From an uncultured Murdochiella sp. (GTDB lineage: Bacteria > Bacillota > Clostridia > Tissierellales > Peptoniphilaceae): DNA of 34,931 nucleotides. The number at the start of each line of letters is the position of its first letter. Position 1 is the stretch's first letter. Shown here one piece after another: positions 7,010 to 14,841 of the stretch. Made by a program: the position numbers and the translations under genes. Location of the stretch: positions 1-34,931 of the forward strand of contig NZ_CABTXF010000010.1 of the NCBI RefSeq assembly GCF_902488755.1, given 5' to 3'. The notes under the pieces are model-generated. The model was given only the letters and a program-made list of their open reading frames with translations, was not told the DNA's origin and did not search any database.

Positions 7010-8551
7010 TTATTGCAAATCCAACGAAACTTTCTCTTCGACGGCCTTCAGGAGGCTGCCGTCAAGCAGAAGTGCGGTGATCTTTTCCAGCTCATCGTAC
7101 ATTTCCACTTCGTGGTCATCGGCGATGAAGTTGAGTTTTTCACGAACCGCGTCATAAGCAGCTTGTGTACCAACACCGAGCTTGCCGTCCGTCATTTCCT
7201 TGCGGAAATCGATGGCTTGAACCGCGGCGAGCATTTCGGTCGCGACGCAGCGCAGACTGTTGCGGACGATGTCACGCGCTTTGCGTGCCGCGATGGTACC
7301 CATGGAGACGAAGTCTTCCTGGTTCTCGCAGGACGGAATCGAGTCCACGCTTGCCGGATGGGCAAGAACCTTGTTCTCGGATGCCAGTGAAGCGGCGCTG
7401 TACTGCGTAATCATGAAACCGGAGTTGAGACCCGGATGTTTGACCAAGAAGGACGGGAAGTCAGAAAGCTGATGGTTGACCAAACGTTCAATGCGGCGTT
7501 CGGAGACGTTACCGATTTCGGCAGCGCCAATGCCCAGGAAGTCAAACGGCTGTGCCATCGGCTCACCATGGAAGTTACCGCCGGAAATAATCTCGGTGTC
7601 GGAGATGACAATCGGGTTATCGGTGGCGGCATTCAACTCGATGGCGACTTTCGATGCCACGTAGTTGATGGTGTCTTTGCTTGCGCCGTGAATTTGCGGC
7701 ATACAACGGAGCGTGTAGGCATCCTGCGTGCGCAATTCGGCGGTGTGGGTCAGGTAGGTCGAGCCTTCCGTCAGGTTGCGGATGTTCTTTGCGGTCGCAA
7801 TGCAACCGGCGTGCGGACGAATGGCGTGCAGTTTCTCATAGAAAGCATCGATGATGCCGCGATGCGCTTCGAGAGAGAGGGCACCGGCGATATCCGACAG
7901 TTTTAAGAGCTGCATCGCATCATAGGTGGCAAGAGCGCCGACAGCCGTAAGAACGGTGGTGCCGTTGTTCAGTGCCAAGCCTTCTTTAGCTTCCAGATGG
8001 ATGGTTTCGATGCCGGCTTTTGCCATCGCTTCTTTGCCGCTCATCAGCTTGCCTTCATAGAAGGCGCGACCAAGACCGAGCATCGGCAGAACCATGTGCG
8101 AAAGCGGAGCCAAGTCACCGCTAGCGCCCAAAGATCCTTTTTCCGGAATGTGCGGAACGACGTTCTTATTCAGCATATCGATGAGCGTTTGCACAGTAAT
8201 CAGACGCACACCCGAAACACCTTTTACTAAGGAATTAACACGAATCAGCATGACCGCACGAACTTCGTCTTCATGAAGCGGAGCACCGTCACCGACCGCG
8301 TGGGTACGAATCAAGTTTTCCTGCAACTGAACGCAGTCTTCCTTGGAGATGTGTACATTGTGCAAGGAACCGAAGCCGGTTGTAATACCGTAAACGACAC
8401 GTTCCTCTTCGACGATTTTTTCCACGATGCCGCGGGATTTTTTAACCGCATCGACCGTTTCGGGAGCCAATTCGACGGTGGCATGATTGCGCGCAACGGC
8501 AACCAGCTGATCCAGCGTCAAATCCGAACCATTCAAAATAACTTTTTCCAT
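7010..8551 (-). CDS. hutH: Histidine ammonia-lyase
   Basis: First step of histidine breakdown: L-histidine to urocanate and ammonia, in the cytoplasm. The 513-residue length is standard. The MIO prosthetic group forms from Ala-Ser-Gly at 143-145 within GSLGASGDLAP, and the conserved active-site Tyr is Y54 in YGITTGFG. ATG at 8549-8551 has AAGGAGG 6 nt upstream on the minus strand. The gene stands alone, ends at a strong terminator, and is divergent from a large BTAD/AAA/TPR regulator, which is its most likely activator. The other pathway genes lie 12-18 kb to the right. Confidence 0.97.
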   Translation of the reverse strand: MEKVILNGSDLTLDQLVAVARNHATVELAPETVDAVKKSRGIVEKIVEEERVVYGITTGFGSLHNVHISKEDCVQLQENLIRTHAVGDGAPLHEDEVRAVMLIRVNSLVKGVSGVRLITVQTLIDMLNKNVVPHIPEKGSLGASGDLAPLSHMVLPMLGLGRAFYEGKLMSGKEAMAKAGIETIHLEAKEGLALNNGTTVLTAVGALATYDAMQLLKLSDIAGALSLEAHRGIIDAFYEKLHAIRPHAGCIATAKNIRNLTEGSTYLTHTAELRTQDAYTLRCMPQIHGASKDTINYVASKVAIELNAATDNPIVISDTEIISGGNFHGEPMAQPFDFLGIGAAEIGNVSERRIERLVNHQLSDFPSFLVKHPGLNSGFMITQYSAASLASENKVLAHPASVDSIPSCENQEDFVSMGTIAARKARDIVRNSLRCVATEMLAAVQAIDFRKEMTDGKLGVGTQAAYDAVREKLNFIADDHEVEMYDELEKITALLLDGSLLKAVEEKVSLDLQ

Positions 8552-8580
8552 GTTTCCTCCTTAGAGTTGTATTGCCTCCT

Positions 8581-8608
8581 GCCATTTGGAAGGGATATTC
8601 AAAATGGC
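8581..8608. promoter_or_regulatory. Inverted repeat upstream of hutH, candidate operator
   Basis: GCCATTT and AAATGGC are separated by 14 bp, with half-site centres 21 bp apart, about two helical turns. It lies 30-57 bp upstream of the hutH start codon. A binding role for the adjacent regulator is inferred from position and symmetry only. No clear -35/-10 pair was found for hutH. Confidence 0.35.
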
Positions 8609-8779
8609 TTTTCCGCTTGAGCGGACCGACGCATACATCGTATTCGATATCGCCGAACAAGGAAACGTCTCGGTTTGCGTGCGGTCTATGGCTTAGCAAA
8701 TAAGCCTCATTCAGGCTCGTCGCTGACAGTGTATCGGTAAAGCGTCCAAAGGTGATAAAAAAAGGAGAAAGAAAGAAGA

Positions 8780-8816
8780 GTTTTCCCTTCTTATTTTCGT
8801 GGGAAAAGGGGAAAAC
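8780..8816. promoter_or_regulatory. Inverted repeat upstream of the regulator gene, candidate operator
   Basis: GTTTTCCC (8780-8787) is repeated in inverse as GGGAAAAC (8809-8816), with an additional GGGAAAA at 8801-8807. It lies 47-83 bp upstream of the regulator -10 hexamer. The region 8552-8905 contains no gene. Confidence 0.3.
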
Positions 8817-8862
8817 ATTGTCTTCTTTTCCGTCAAATCGTGGACGATATTTTGACGTATAG

Positions 8863-8868
8863 TATAAT
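8863..8868 (+). promoter_or_regulatory. -10 hexamer (TATAAT) of the BTAD-family regulator gene
   Basis: A consensus TATAAT lies 37 nt before the GTG start. A weak -35 (TGGACG) is 16 nt upstream. The nearby TTGACG at 8853 is too close to serve as -35. The hexamer shows that the open frame beginning at 8840 cannot be the real start, because it would begin inside the promoter. Confidence 0.55.
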
Positions 8869-8905
8869 AGAGAAAGACATTCGGCAGAAAAGAGAGGAGG
8901 GTCTC

Positions 8906-11900
8906 GTGACGATACGAATTAAATTATTTGGCGTGCCCCATGTGGAACGGGATGGAGAACGCATCTTTTTTCCCTACAACAAAATCAATGCCATGATTTA
9001 TTATTTGGCAGTAAATGAGACCATTCCTCGCACAGAAATTGCCGGATTGCTTTGGCCCGATGAAGAAGAAGCCATTGCCAAGAAAAATTTGCGCAATGCC
9101 ATTTATCAGGCAAAACGCTGTATAGGAGAAGATTTCATTCTTTCCCCGAAAAAGCTCCTTTTAGAATTAAATCGTTCTTTAGACGTGGTCTGTGATGCGA
9201 CGTGTTTCGCCGAAGATCCGGTGACAAATTTGGCACTTTATGACGGTCCCTTTTTGCAGGGCTTCTATGTCAAAGATTCGGAACAATATGATTTTTGGGT
9301 TACGCGGATGCGCAGTTTCTATGAAGAGAAGTATATTGCGCACGCCTATCAGCAATTGGAAAAGCAAATTGAAGAGGGGCAAAACGAAAACGTGGAAAAA
9401 TCCATTCACACCCTCATCAGTATGGACGAATACGACGAGCGCAGTGTACGCCTGTTGATGCGCTACTATGCCAAAACCGGACGCACGGGAAAGGTTATTG
9501 AAACCTATTACAACCTCAAAAAACTATTGCGGGACGAACTGGGCGTAAGTCCGGATGTCGAAACCAGAACGATTTATGAAGAGGCGGTAAACCAGATTGA
9601 AATTACCGACCGGCAAAGCAAAGCGCATGAAGAATTTTTCTATGGCCGTTTTCAGGAACGCGCCCTTTTGCAGAAAAATCTGCAGCTTTTGCCTGCCCAT
9701 CAAGCGATATCGCAGCTTGTAAAAGGCGAAGCGGGTATCGGTAAAAGCGCGTTGCTGCGAAAAACGCTCGAAGAAGCAGGAGAAGAGGCGGTTCTATTGC
9801 AGGCGTATTGCTATTGCGCGGAGCAGGAATATGCGCTTCGTCCCTTTGCCGTGCTGATTGAACGCATGGGCGAAGCCCTGAAACGCCTCGGCATTTCTCT
9901 GCCGACGTATTGGGACAGCACTATGAAACAGCTTTTTCCGCCTCTGGAATCGGCAACCAAAGAATTATTCTTTCCGGAGGTGAGTAAAGGCTTAAATTTT
10001 GATTTGCTGAGCCAGATTTTTTTGGAAGGCATACGTAAAATATCTGCGGAGCATCCACTGATTATTGTTCTTGAAGATATACAATGGATGGATGAGGTTT
10101 CCGTGCGCCTTCTCACGTCAGTGATGCTGCGGATGGAAAAACGCGCCATGTTTTTATTTACCGCTCGTCCGGAGATGAGCCAGGCGTTGGAAGATGCCCT
10201 GGCGACGTTGACGGGCTACGGATTAGTCGAAACGATTGCTTTGGAACGCTTTGACCGCGAACAGTCCTTTGCCTTTATCAAAGAAGCGCTGAAAAAGCCG
10301 ATTTCTTCGACCATCATGGAGAAGATTTATCACGAGACAGAGGGCAATCCCTTTTTCCTGACGGAATTTGTGCAGTTGCTGACCACGTCCGAAACAGATT
10401 CCCTGATGACGGAAAAGATGAAGGATGCTCTGCGTGCGCGTTTTGCATACTTATCGAAACCAGAACGCGACGTGCTGGATTTGGTGAGCTTTTTCTATGA
10501 TGAAGCGCCGCTGTCGGTGTTGATGAATCTGATGGGACGAAGCGATTCCGACATCATTGGTCTCATTGAGCATTTAGAGCATATCAATATCTTGACCGAA
10601 CGTGCGCATGAAAGCGACATCGGTATTCGTTTTACGCATGTAAAGCTGAGAGAATACATCTATATGATGCAGCCGCATTCTAAGTGTCGCGTGATTCATA
10701 AACGCATTGCGCAGATTTTGGAAGACTCGCTGCAAATTAAACCGTCTCTTTATCTATACTCCAAATTGGTTTACCACTATACCAGTGCGGATGAACCGTT
10801 AAAGAGCATTCAGTTTGAGTTGGAGATGCTGAATTACTATTTGAATTTCTCCCACGAGCTATTCCCCATTTTGAGTATTCAGGAAGCGGACGAAGGAGAA
10901 AAAGCCTATATTTCCCGCGACCGGCTGCAGGATATGTTTGCGACGTTGGAGGAAAAATTCAATACGCTGCGCACCAGTACGGCAGGCGAGGATTTGATAC
11001 GCCTGGAAATGCAGTTTTATTATATGAAGGGACGCTATCTTATCCGTGACGGCGCGTATGCCGAAGGATTAAAGGATATGCGTGAGGCTGTGGGCAAGGC
11101 AAAGACGCTCAACGATAAAGATTATGAACTGGAAGCTTATAAACAGTTCATTTTCTATAATATTCAGACCAATCAAGCGGAAGAGATGCTTTCCTATATT
11201 GAGGGTGCGTTGCATTTGGCTGTGCAGTGCAATTACCACAAGGAAATCGGCATTCTTCTGCGCCTGAAAGGACTCTACAACATCATGACTGGTCACCATA
11301 CCATGGCGGAGCAATTGCTCAACGAGTCCATTCAAACGTTTACCGTTACGCCGGAAGTGGCGCGCCGCTATGCCATTAATATTGCCGCCGCCCACAATTA
11401 TATCGGGGAAATTCGCTTTCATGAAGCGCGTTATGAAGAGGCTTTGCAGGAATTTGAGGAAGCGATTACGCTTTCGCAAGACAAAAACGCATTGTCTGCC
11501 ATGTCCGTCTTTTATATCAATAAGGGAAAGTCCCTTTTCGCTTTAGGCAGACGGCAGGAAGCAAAAGAAGAATTTACGCGCGCCTATCCGCTGTACGGGA
11601 AATTTGATTCCTTCTGGAAACGTCCCGTGTTGGATGCATATATGGCATTGATAGCCTGGGAAGGGCAAGAAAAAGAGAACGCCGTCACGTATCTTCATCA
11701 GGCACTGGATTGTTCGCAGAAAATGAACGACCCCCGTGCGCAGGGAACGGCGTATTATGCCGCCTATCGTCTTCTCAAAGAAACCGAAAATACGCCCGAG
11801 GCCACTCTTTTTGCGACGGTTTGTGAGCGTCCGAAAGAAGAGTATTTGCATGAGGCGCTGCTTCTTCTTGATCCGCATCGAGACCATTTTGAACGCGCCT

Positions 11901-11923
11901 ATTTGCAGGAAAGCGAGGCGTAA
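8906..11923 (+). CDS. SARP/AfsR-like transcriptional regulator with BTAD, AAA ATPase and TPR domains
   Basis: A 1005-residue protein, probably the pathway activator of the hut region. Order of domains: winged-helix DNA-binding region of OmpR/SARP type at about 1-85 (TEIAGLLWPDE and AKKNLRNAIYQAKR are typical); bacterial transcriptional activation domain (BTAD) at about 90-235, including YDERSVRLLMRYYAKTGR and LGVSPDVET; a STAND/AAA ATPase with Walker A GEAGIGKS near 274-281 and Walker B-like IIVLEDIQWMDE near 387-398; and a helical TPR-rich C-terminus from about 680 to the end. GTG at 8906 is chosen because AGAGGAGG lies 7 nt upstream and the open frame before it covers the promoter. It is divergent from hutH. 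ATP binding and TPR domains usually integrate a ligand or protein signal; histidine or urocanate would be plausible but is not shown. Confidence 0.85.
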   Translation: MTIRIKLFGVPHVERDGERIFFPYNKINAMIYYLAVNETIPRTEIAGLLWPDEEEAIAKKNLRNAIYQAKRCIGEDFILSPKKLLLELNRSLDVVCDATCFAEDPVTNLALYDGPFLQGFYVKDSEQYDFWVTRMRSFYEEKYIAHAYQQLEKQIEEGQNENVEKSIHTLISMDEYDERSVRLLMRYYAKTGRTGKVIETYYNLKKLLRDELGVSPDVETRTIYEEAVNQIEITDRQSKAHEEFFYGRFQERALLQKNLQLLPAHQAISQLVKGEAGIGKSALLRKTLEEAGEEAVLLQAYCYCAEQEYALRPFAVLIERMGEALKRLGISLPTYWDSTMKQLFPPLESATKELFFPEVSKGLNFDLLSQIFLEGIRKISAEHPLIIVLEDIQWMDEVSVRLLTSVMLRMEKRAMFLFTARPEMSQALEDALATLTGYGLVETIALERFDREQSFAFIKEALKKPISSTIMEKIYHETEGNPFFLTEFVQLLTTSETDSLMTEKMKDALRARFAYLSKPERDVLDLVSFFYDEAPLSVLMNLMGRSDSDIIGLIEHLEHINILTERAHESDIGIRFTHVKLREYIYMMQPHSKCRVIHKRIAQILEDSLQIKPSLYLYSKLVYHYTSADEPLKSIQFELEMLNYYLNFSHELFPILSIQEADEGEKAYISRDRLQDMFATLEEKFNTLRTSTAGEDLIRLEMQFYYMKGRYLIRDGAYAEGLKDMREAVGKAKTLNDKDYELEAYKQFIFYNIQTNQAEEMLSYIEGALHLAVQCNYHKEIGILLRLKGLYNIMTGHHTMAEQLLNESIQTFTVTPEVARRYAINIAAAHNYIGEIRFHEARYEEALQEFEEAITLSQDKNALSAMSVFYINKGKSLFALGRRQEAKEEFTRAYPLYGKFDSFWKRPVLDAYMALIAWEGQEKENAVTYLHQALDCSQKMNDPRAQGTAYYAAYRLLKETENTPEATLFATVCERPKEEYLHEALLLLDPHRDHFERAYLQESEA

Positions 11924-11933
11924 CGTTGTGCAA

Positions 11934-11954
11934 AAGCCGATCTCCATCCGGCTT
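11934..11954. terminator. Short hairpin between convergent genes
   Basis: AAGCCG/CGGCTT stem with a 9-nt loop in the 43-nt gap between the regulator and the GlmL-like gene. T-runs are absent on both sides, so it is at best a weak terminator. Confidence 0.25.
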
Positions 11955-11966
11955 ACCAATACAGTG

Positions 11967-13373
11967 TTACAGCGTAGTGAGAGATGAAGAGAGCAGGTCA
12001 AAGGCGACGTCGGGCTGTTCGGTGGCTAACAGACCCATGGCGGAAAGAATATAGTCCTTATCCAGATAGAGCGCCGGATTTTTTGGCAGCAGGATATGCT
12101 CATCCGGACGAAGAATCGCTTTCGGATCATCCTGATGCACCAGCACGCCACCTGTGCCCAGTATGACAGAGAAGGACGAAAGATCTTTTCCACAGAGGTA
12201 ATATACATACCGTCCTTTTTCGTAATCACGTCGAAGTGTGCCCACGTGACGAGAGAGCGCCACCTGCGCACAGGAGCGCGCTAAGGCGCGGTCGATCGCA
12301 AAATCTTCTGCCGTCGTCGGAATCCATTTGATGTGCTTTGCTCGCATGGCGCACTCCTTGGCATAATCGGCAGGATACAGCGTCGTAAGAGCGTCGGAAC
12401 CGACACTTTCATAAAGACTCCAAGCGGAATAGCGCATTCCCAGATCGCCTTCGACGGTACGCTTATCCAAAGGTTCTTGCAGCCCTTCTACACGAAGCTC
12501 GCTTGTTCGTCCATCAATCGTGATGCGCGAAGAGGCGGGTTTTCCTTTTCCGACGGAATGAATATCCGTGGTCGCTCCGCCAATATCGACGAGAAGCAAA
12601 TCGCCCATGCCTTTACGATTCGCCGTACCGAGAGAAAGCAAACGCGCCGCCTGCAAAGCGGCATCCGGCGTAGGGGTGAGCACCGATCCGATGGTTGCGT
12701 TTACTTCGTCCAGCCCCTTGGCGTGGGTAATGCGCTCCATGAAGAGCCTGCGAATTTCGCGACGTGCCGGATCAGCGTTTAGTACATTCACCTGCGGCAT
12801 GACGTTTTCCGTGACGGTCACATCAAACTCGGCAAGAATTTCTGCCGCTTCGTCCGCAACTTCTGTATTTCCGGCTATCACAATGGGAAAGCGAATGGAG
12901 AGGGTTGCCAGTTTTCGCGCATGATCTACCAGACTTCGACGGTTTCCGTGATTGGTTCCGCCGGAAAGCAGGAGAATATCGGGATGCAAACGCTCAATTT
13001 CACGCAAATCTTCCGTGGAAAGCTCTAAAGCGTAAGTTTTCAGTATGCGTGCGCCGGCACCGAGAGCAGAACGGGTGGCGGCTTCCGCAGTTAAGTGCCG
13101 TCCCAACCCCACCGAGACCATTTTCAGACCGCCGGCCGCAGAAGAGCACAGCAGCGCACGATCCCAAAACGGTTTTCCGTGGATCGGTCGTAAAGAATTT
13201 CCTCGTTTTTGCGCATCGGCTAAAAGGTCGCTAAGCATGTCATAAATGCCGTCCATCACACTGGTTTCAATGGTGGTAATGGCTTTTCCATGGCCGATAA
13301 TACGGCATTTTTCGGTATCGACGAGGCTGCCTTTGGTAAACGTAGAGCCGATATCGACTAAGAGATAATACAT
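11967..13373 (-). CDS. glmL: GlmL/MutL-like protein (glutamate mutase-associated ASKHA ATPase)
   Basis: A 468-residue protein of the GlmL family, of the ASKHA (sugar kinase/actin-like) fold. Phosphate-binding motifs are seen at the N-terminus (LLVDIGSTFTK, residues 4-14) and again near the middle (LLVDIGGATTDIHS), with LLLSGGTNHGN between. GlmL proteins accompany adenosylcobalamin glutamate mutase, and a reactivating or chaperone role is often assumed for them. Start: the open frame reaches back to 13421, but ATG at 13371-13373 has AAGGA 7 nt upstream, and a TATAAT lies just before it. That ribosome site is part of a 23-bp sequence also found at the end of the CmpB-like gene. The mutase subunits are not in the window. 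In this histidine-to-glutamate region it may serve downstream glutamate fermentation; that link is inferred. Confidence 0.8.
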   Translation of the reverse strand: MYYLLVDIGSTFTKGSLVDTEKCRIIGHGKAITTIETSVMDGIYDMLSDLLADAQKRGNSLRPIHGKPFWDRALLCSSAAGGLKMVSVGLGRHLTAEAATRSALGAGARILKTYALELSTEDLREIERLHPDILLLSGGTNHGNRRSLVDHARKLATLSIRFPIVIAGNTEVADEAAEILAEFDVTVTENVMPQVNVLNADPARREIRRLFMERITHAKGLDEVNATIGSVLTPTPDAALQAARLLSLGTANRKGMGDLLLVDIGGATTDIHSVGKGKPASSRITIDGRTSELRVEGLQEPLDKRTVEGDLGMRYSAWSLYESVGSDALTTLYPADYAKECAMRAKHIKWIPTTAEDFAIDRALARSCAQVALSRHVGTLRRDYEKGRYVYYLCGKDLSSFSVILGTGGVLVHQDDPKAILRPDEHILLPKNPALYLDKDYILSAMGLLATEQPDVAFDLLSSSLTTL

Positions 13374-13391
13374 GTCACTTTCCTTCTGCAT
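13369..13391. repeat. Left copy of a 23-bp direct repeat bounding the ATPase cassette
   Basis: Identical to 14819-14841, exactly 1450 bp away. This copy holds the ribosome binding site and start codon of glmL (minus strand). Identity stops sharply at both ends: A versus T before the repeat, C versus T after it. Confidence 0.9.
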
Positions 13392-13410
13392 CGTGTAAGA
13401 ATTTTCTATC

Positions 13411-13416
13411 ATTATA
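13411..13416 (-). promoter_or_regulatory. -10 hexamer (TATAAT) upstream of glmL
   Basis: A consensus TATAAT on the minus strand lies 37 nt before the glmL ATG. The -35 region is weak (CCGATT at 17-nt spacing). It lies inside the inserted cassette, so the insertion may have supplied glmL with its own promoter after separating it from the upstream gene. Confidence 0.4.
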
Positions 13417-13455
13417 CCCATTTATACTGAAAAAATCGGTAGGGGTATCCAAATG

Positions 13456-13530
13456 AATAAGTTTCAGACTTACAAGTCAAAAACTTTCGTTTACAAATAA
13501 GTTTCAGACTTACAAGTCTGAAACTTATTT
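13456..13530. repeat. Tandem palindromes upstream of the ATPase gene
   Basis: A perfect palindrome with 17-bp arms and a 2-nt loop occupies 13495-13530 (half-site AATAAGTTTCAGACTT). A 23-bp direct copy of its left part lies at 13456-13478, 40 bp away, followed by a degenerate remnant of the right arm. The perfect copy abuts the predicted -35 of the ATPase gene, suggesting an operator; cruciform or recombination-site roles are alternatives. Confidence 0.8.
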
Positions 13531-13555
13531 ACTTTTTCGGAAATTGGTGTATAGT
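13528..13555 (+). promoter_or_regulatory. Candidate promoter of the ATPase gene
   Basis: TTTACT (13528-13533) and TATAGT (13550-13555) are 16 nt apart. The -35 overlaps the end of the perfect palindrome, so a protein bound there would compete with RNA polymerase. The hexamers were found by eye. Confidence 0.4.
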
Positions 13556-13582
13556 TAAAGCAAGGAAATTCGGAGGTTCATT

Positions 13583-14815
13583 ATGGTGGAATTGATTAAT
13601 CGGCCCCATTATCTAAATCAGCTGATTCAGAATAAAGACGTGGACTTGGTGAAGATTGTCACCGGCATTCGCCGTTGTGGAAAATCATCCCTTCTGGATT
13701 TGTTTCATCAATACCTTACAGAGCATGGTGTGCCGGAATCTAACATTATTCATATGAACATGGAATCTCTTCGTTATCATGAATTGAGCGAATACCTCTC
13801 TTTTTACCATTATGTGCGTAAACATATGGCGAAGAAAGGAAAGAATTATCTTCTTTTTGATGAGTTACAGGCCGTTCAACATTGGGAGAAAGCAATTGAA
13901 TCCTTCCGCCTCGATTTTGATGTGGACATTTACATTACCGGTTCCAATGCCTATCTTTTGTCTACGGAATTTTCTACGCTTCTTTCCGGTAGATATGTGG
14001 AAATTCGAATGCTTCCGCTATCGTTTAAGGAGTTTTTGGATTTCTATACCTTTGCCCCCGATGTCGCAATAGACGAAAAGTTCCAGAAGTATCTGCAATT
14101 TGGTGGGATGCCCATTCTAAGAGCCTACACATTTAACGAAGCGAGAAGCCGTCAGGCGCTGGAAGGCATCTATTCCACGGTGGTATTGCGAGATATTTTA
14201 CAGCGCAATAAGGGCATCGATCAGAGCATGTTGGAAAAGGTGATGTTATATCTGTGCTCTACCATCGGAAGTACGACCTCACCGAACAGCATTGGGAATG
14301 TGCTTTCCAGTGAGGGAGAGATTAAAAATGGGAAGAAAAATAATATCGCCGGAAAAACAGTGGATAAGTATATTGCCATGCTCCGCGATGCATTTATCGT
14401 CTTTTCCGTCGGTCGCTATGATGTTAAAGGTAAGCAACTGCTCAAAACATTAGGAAAGAACTATATTGTTGACATGGGCTTCCGGAATATGCTTTTAGGA
14501 TATCGCAATGCAGATCGAGGGCATATACTGGAAAATATTGTCTTTTTGGAACTGCTTCGTCGCGACTACCGGGTATCGATTGGGAAAATTGGTGAGGTGG
14601 AAATTGATTTCATTGCAGAAAAACCGAACGATAAGAGATATATCCAAGTTACGGAAAGCATGCAATCGACACAGAATAAGGAACGAGAACTTCGCTCGCT
14701 ACAGATGATTCAAGACAACTATGAAAAAATCGTGTTATCTATGGATCGAAGTTTTATCACTTCGTATGAGGGCATAAAATCTCTTCATCTTGTCGATTGG
14801 TTGCTTGCCGAATAA
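13583..14815 (+). CDS. AAA family ATPase with C-terminal DUF4143 domain
   Basis: 410 residues. The N-terminal ATPase carries Walker A GIRRCGKSS (28-36), Walker B LLFDE (90-94) and a sensor-like YITGSNAYLL (118-127). The C-terminal DUF4143 region contains GEVEIDFIAEK near 338-348, followed by YIQV, a pattern resembling a PD-(D/E)XK nuclease core. ATG at 13583 has GGAGG 6 nt upstream. These proteins are widespread and often strain-variable in anaerobes; their cellular role is not settled, with DNA processing or stress/defence suggested. Here the gene is the sole gene of a cassette bounded by 23-bp direct repeats, opposite in orientation to its neighbours, with palindromes upstream. It looks complete and functional. 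Confidence 0.9.
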   Translation: MVELINRPHYLNQLIQNKDVDLVKIVTGIRRCGKSSLLDLFHQYLTEHGVPESNIIHMNMESLRYHELSEYLSFYHYVRKHMAKKGKNYLLFDELQAVQHWEKAIESFRLDFDVDIYITGSNAYLLSTEFSTLLSGRYVEIRMLPLSFKEFLDFYTFAPDVAIDEKFQKYLQFGGMPILRAYTFNEARSRQALEGIYSTVVLRDILQRNKGIDQSMLEKVMLYLCSTIGSTTSPNSIGNVLSSEGEIKNGKKNNIAGKTVDKYIAMLRDAFIVFSVGRYDVKGKQLLKTLGKNYIVDMGFRNMLLGYRNADRGHILENIVFLELLRRDYRVSIGKIGEVEIDFIAEKPNDKRYIQVTESMQSTQNKERELRSLQMIQDNYEKIVLSMDRSFITSYEGIKSLHLVDWLLAE

Positions 14816-14818
14816 TTT

Positions 14819-14841
14819 TACATGTCACTTTCCTTCTGCAT
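14819..14841. repeat. Right copy of the 23-bp direct repeat
   Basis: Identical to 13369-13391. This copy encodes the last residues (A-E-G-K) and the TGA stop codon of the CmpB-like gene on the minus strand, followed by an ATG that now leads nowhere. Confidence 0.9.

Larger units (their letters stand above)
13392..14841. mobile_element. Probable inserted cassette carrying one AAA-DUF4143 ATPase gene
   Basis: A 1450-bp unit (cassette plus one repeat copy) sits between two minus-strand genes whose junction it splits. Removing it joins the CmpB-like stop codon to the glmL start as TGA-C-ATG, a normal coupled arrangement, with the glmL ribosome site inside the last codons of the upstream gene. 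The cassette gene points the opposite way from both neighbours and ends 3 nt before the right repeat. The cassette also contains two palindromic repeats and the TATAAT that may now drive glmL. No integrase, transposase or terminal inverted repeats are seen, and 23 bp is long for a target duplication. An att-like core or recombination between short homologies are alternatives. Confidence 0.5.

Noticed and set aside
8840..8905. Upstream GTG (8840) as the start of the BTAD-family regulator
   Set aside because: The stretch contains a consensus TATAAT and no ribosome site; GTG 8906 has AGAGGAGG in place.
13456..13530. Short repeats resembling a CRISPR array
   Set aside because: Only two units, one degenerate, with a 17-nt gap and no cas genes; they are palindromes next to a promoter.
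13369..14841. Ordinary IS element with a target-site duplication
   Set aside because: No transposase and no terminal inverted repeats are present, and 23 bp is unusually long for a duplicated target.
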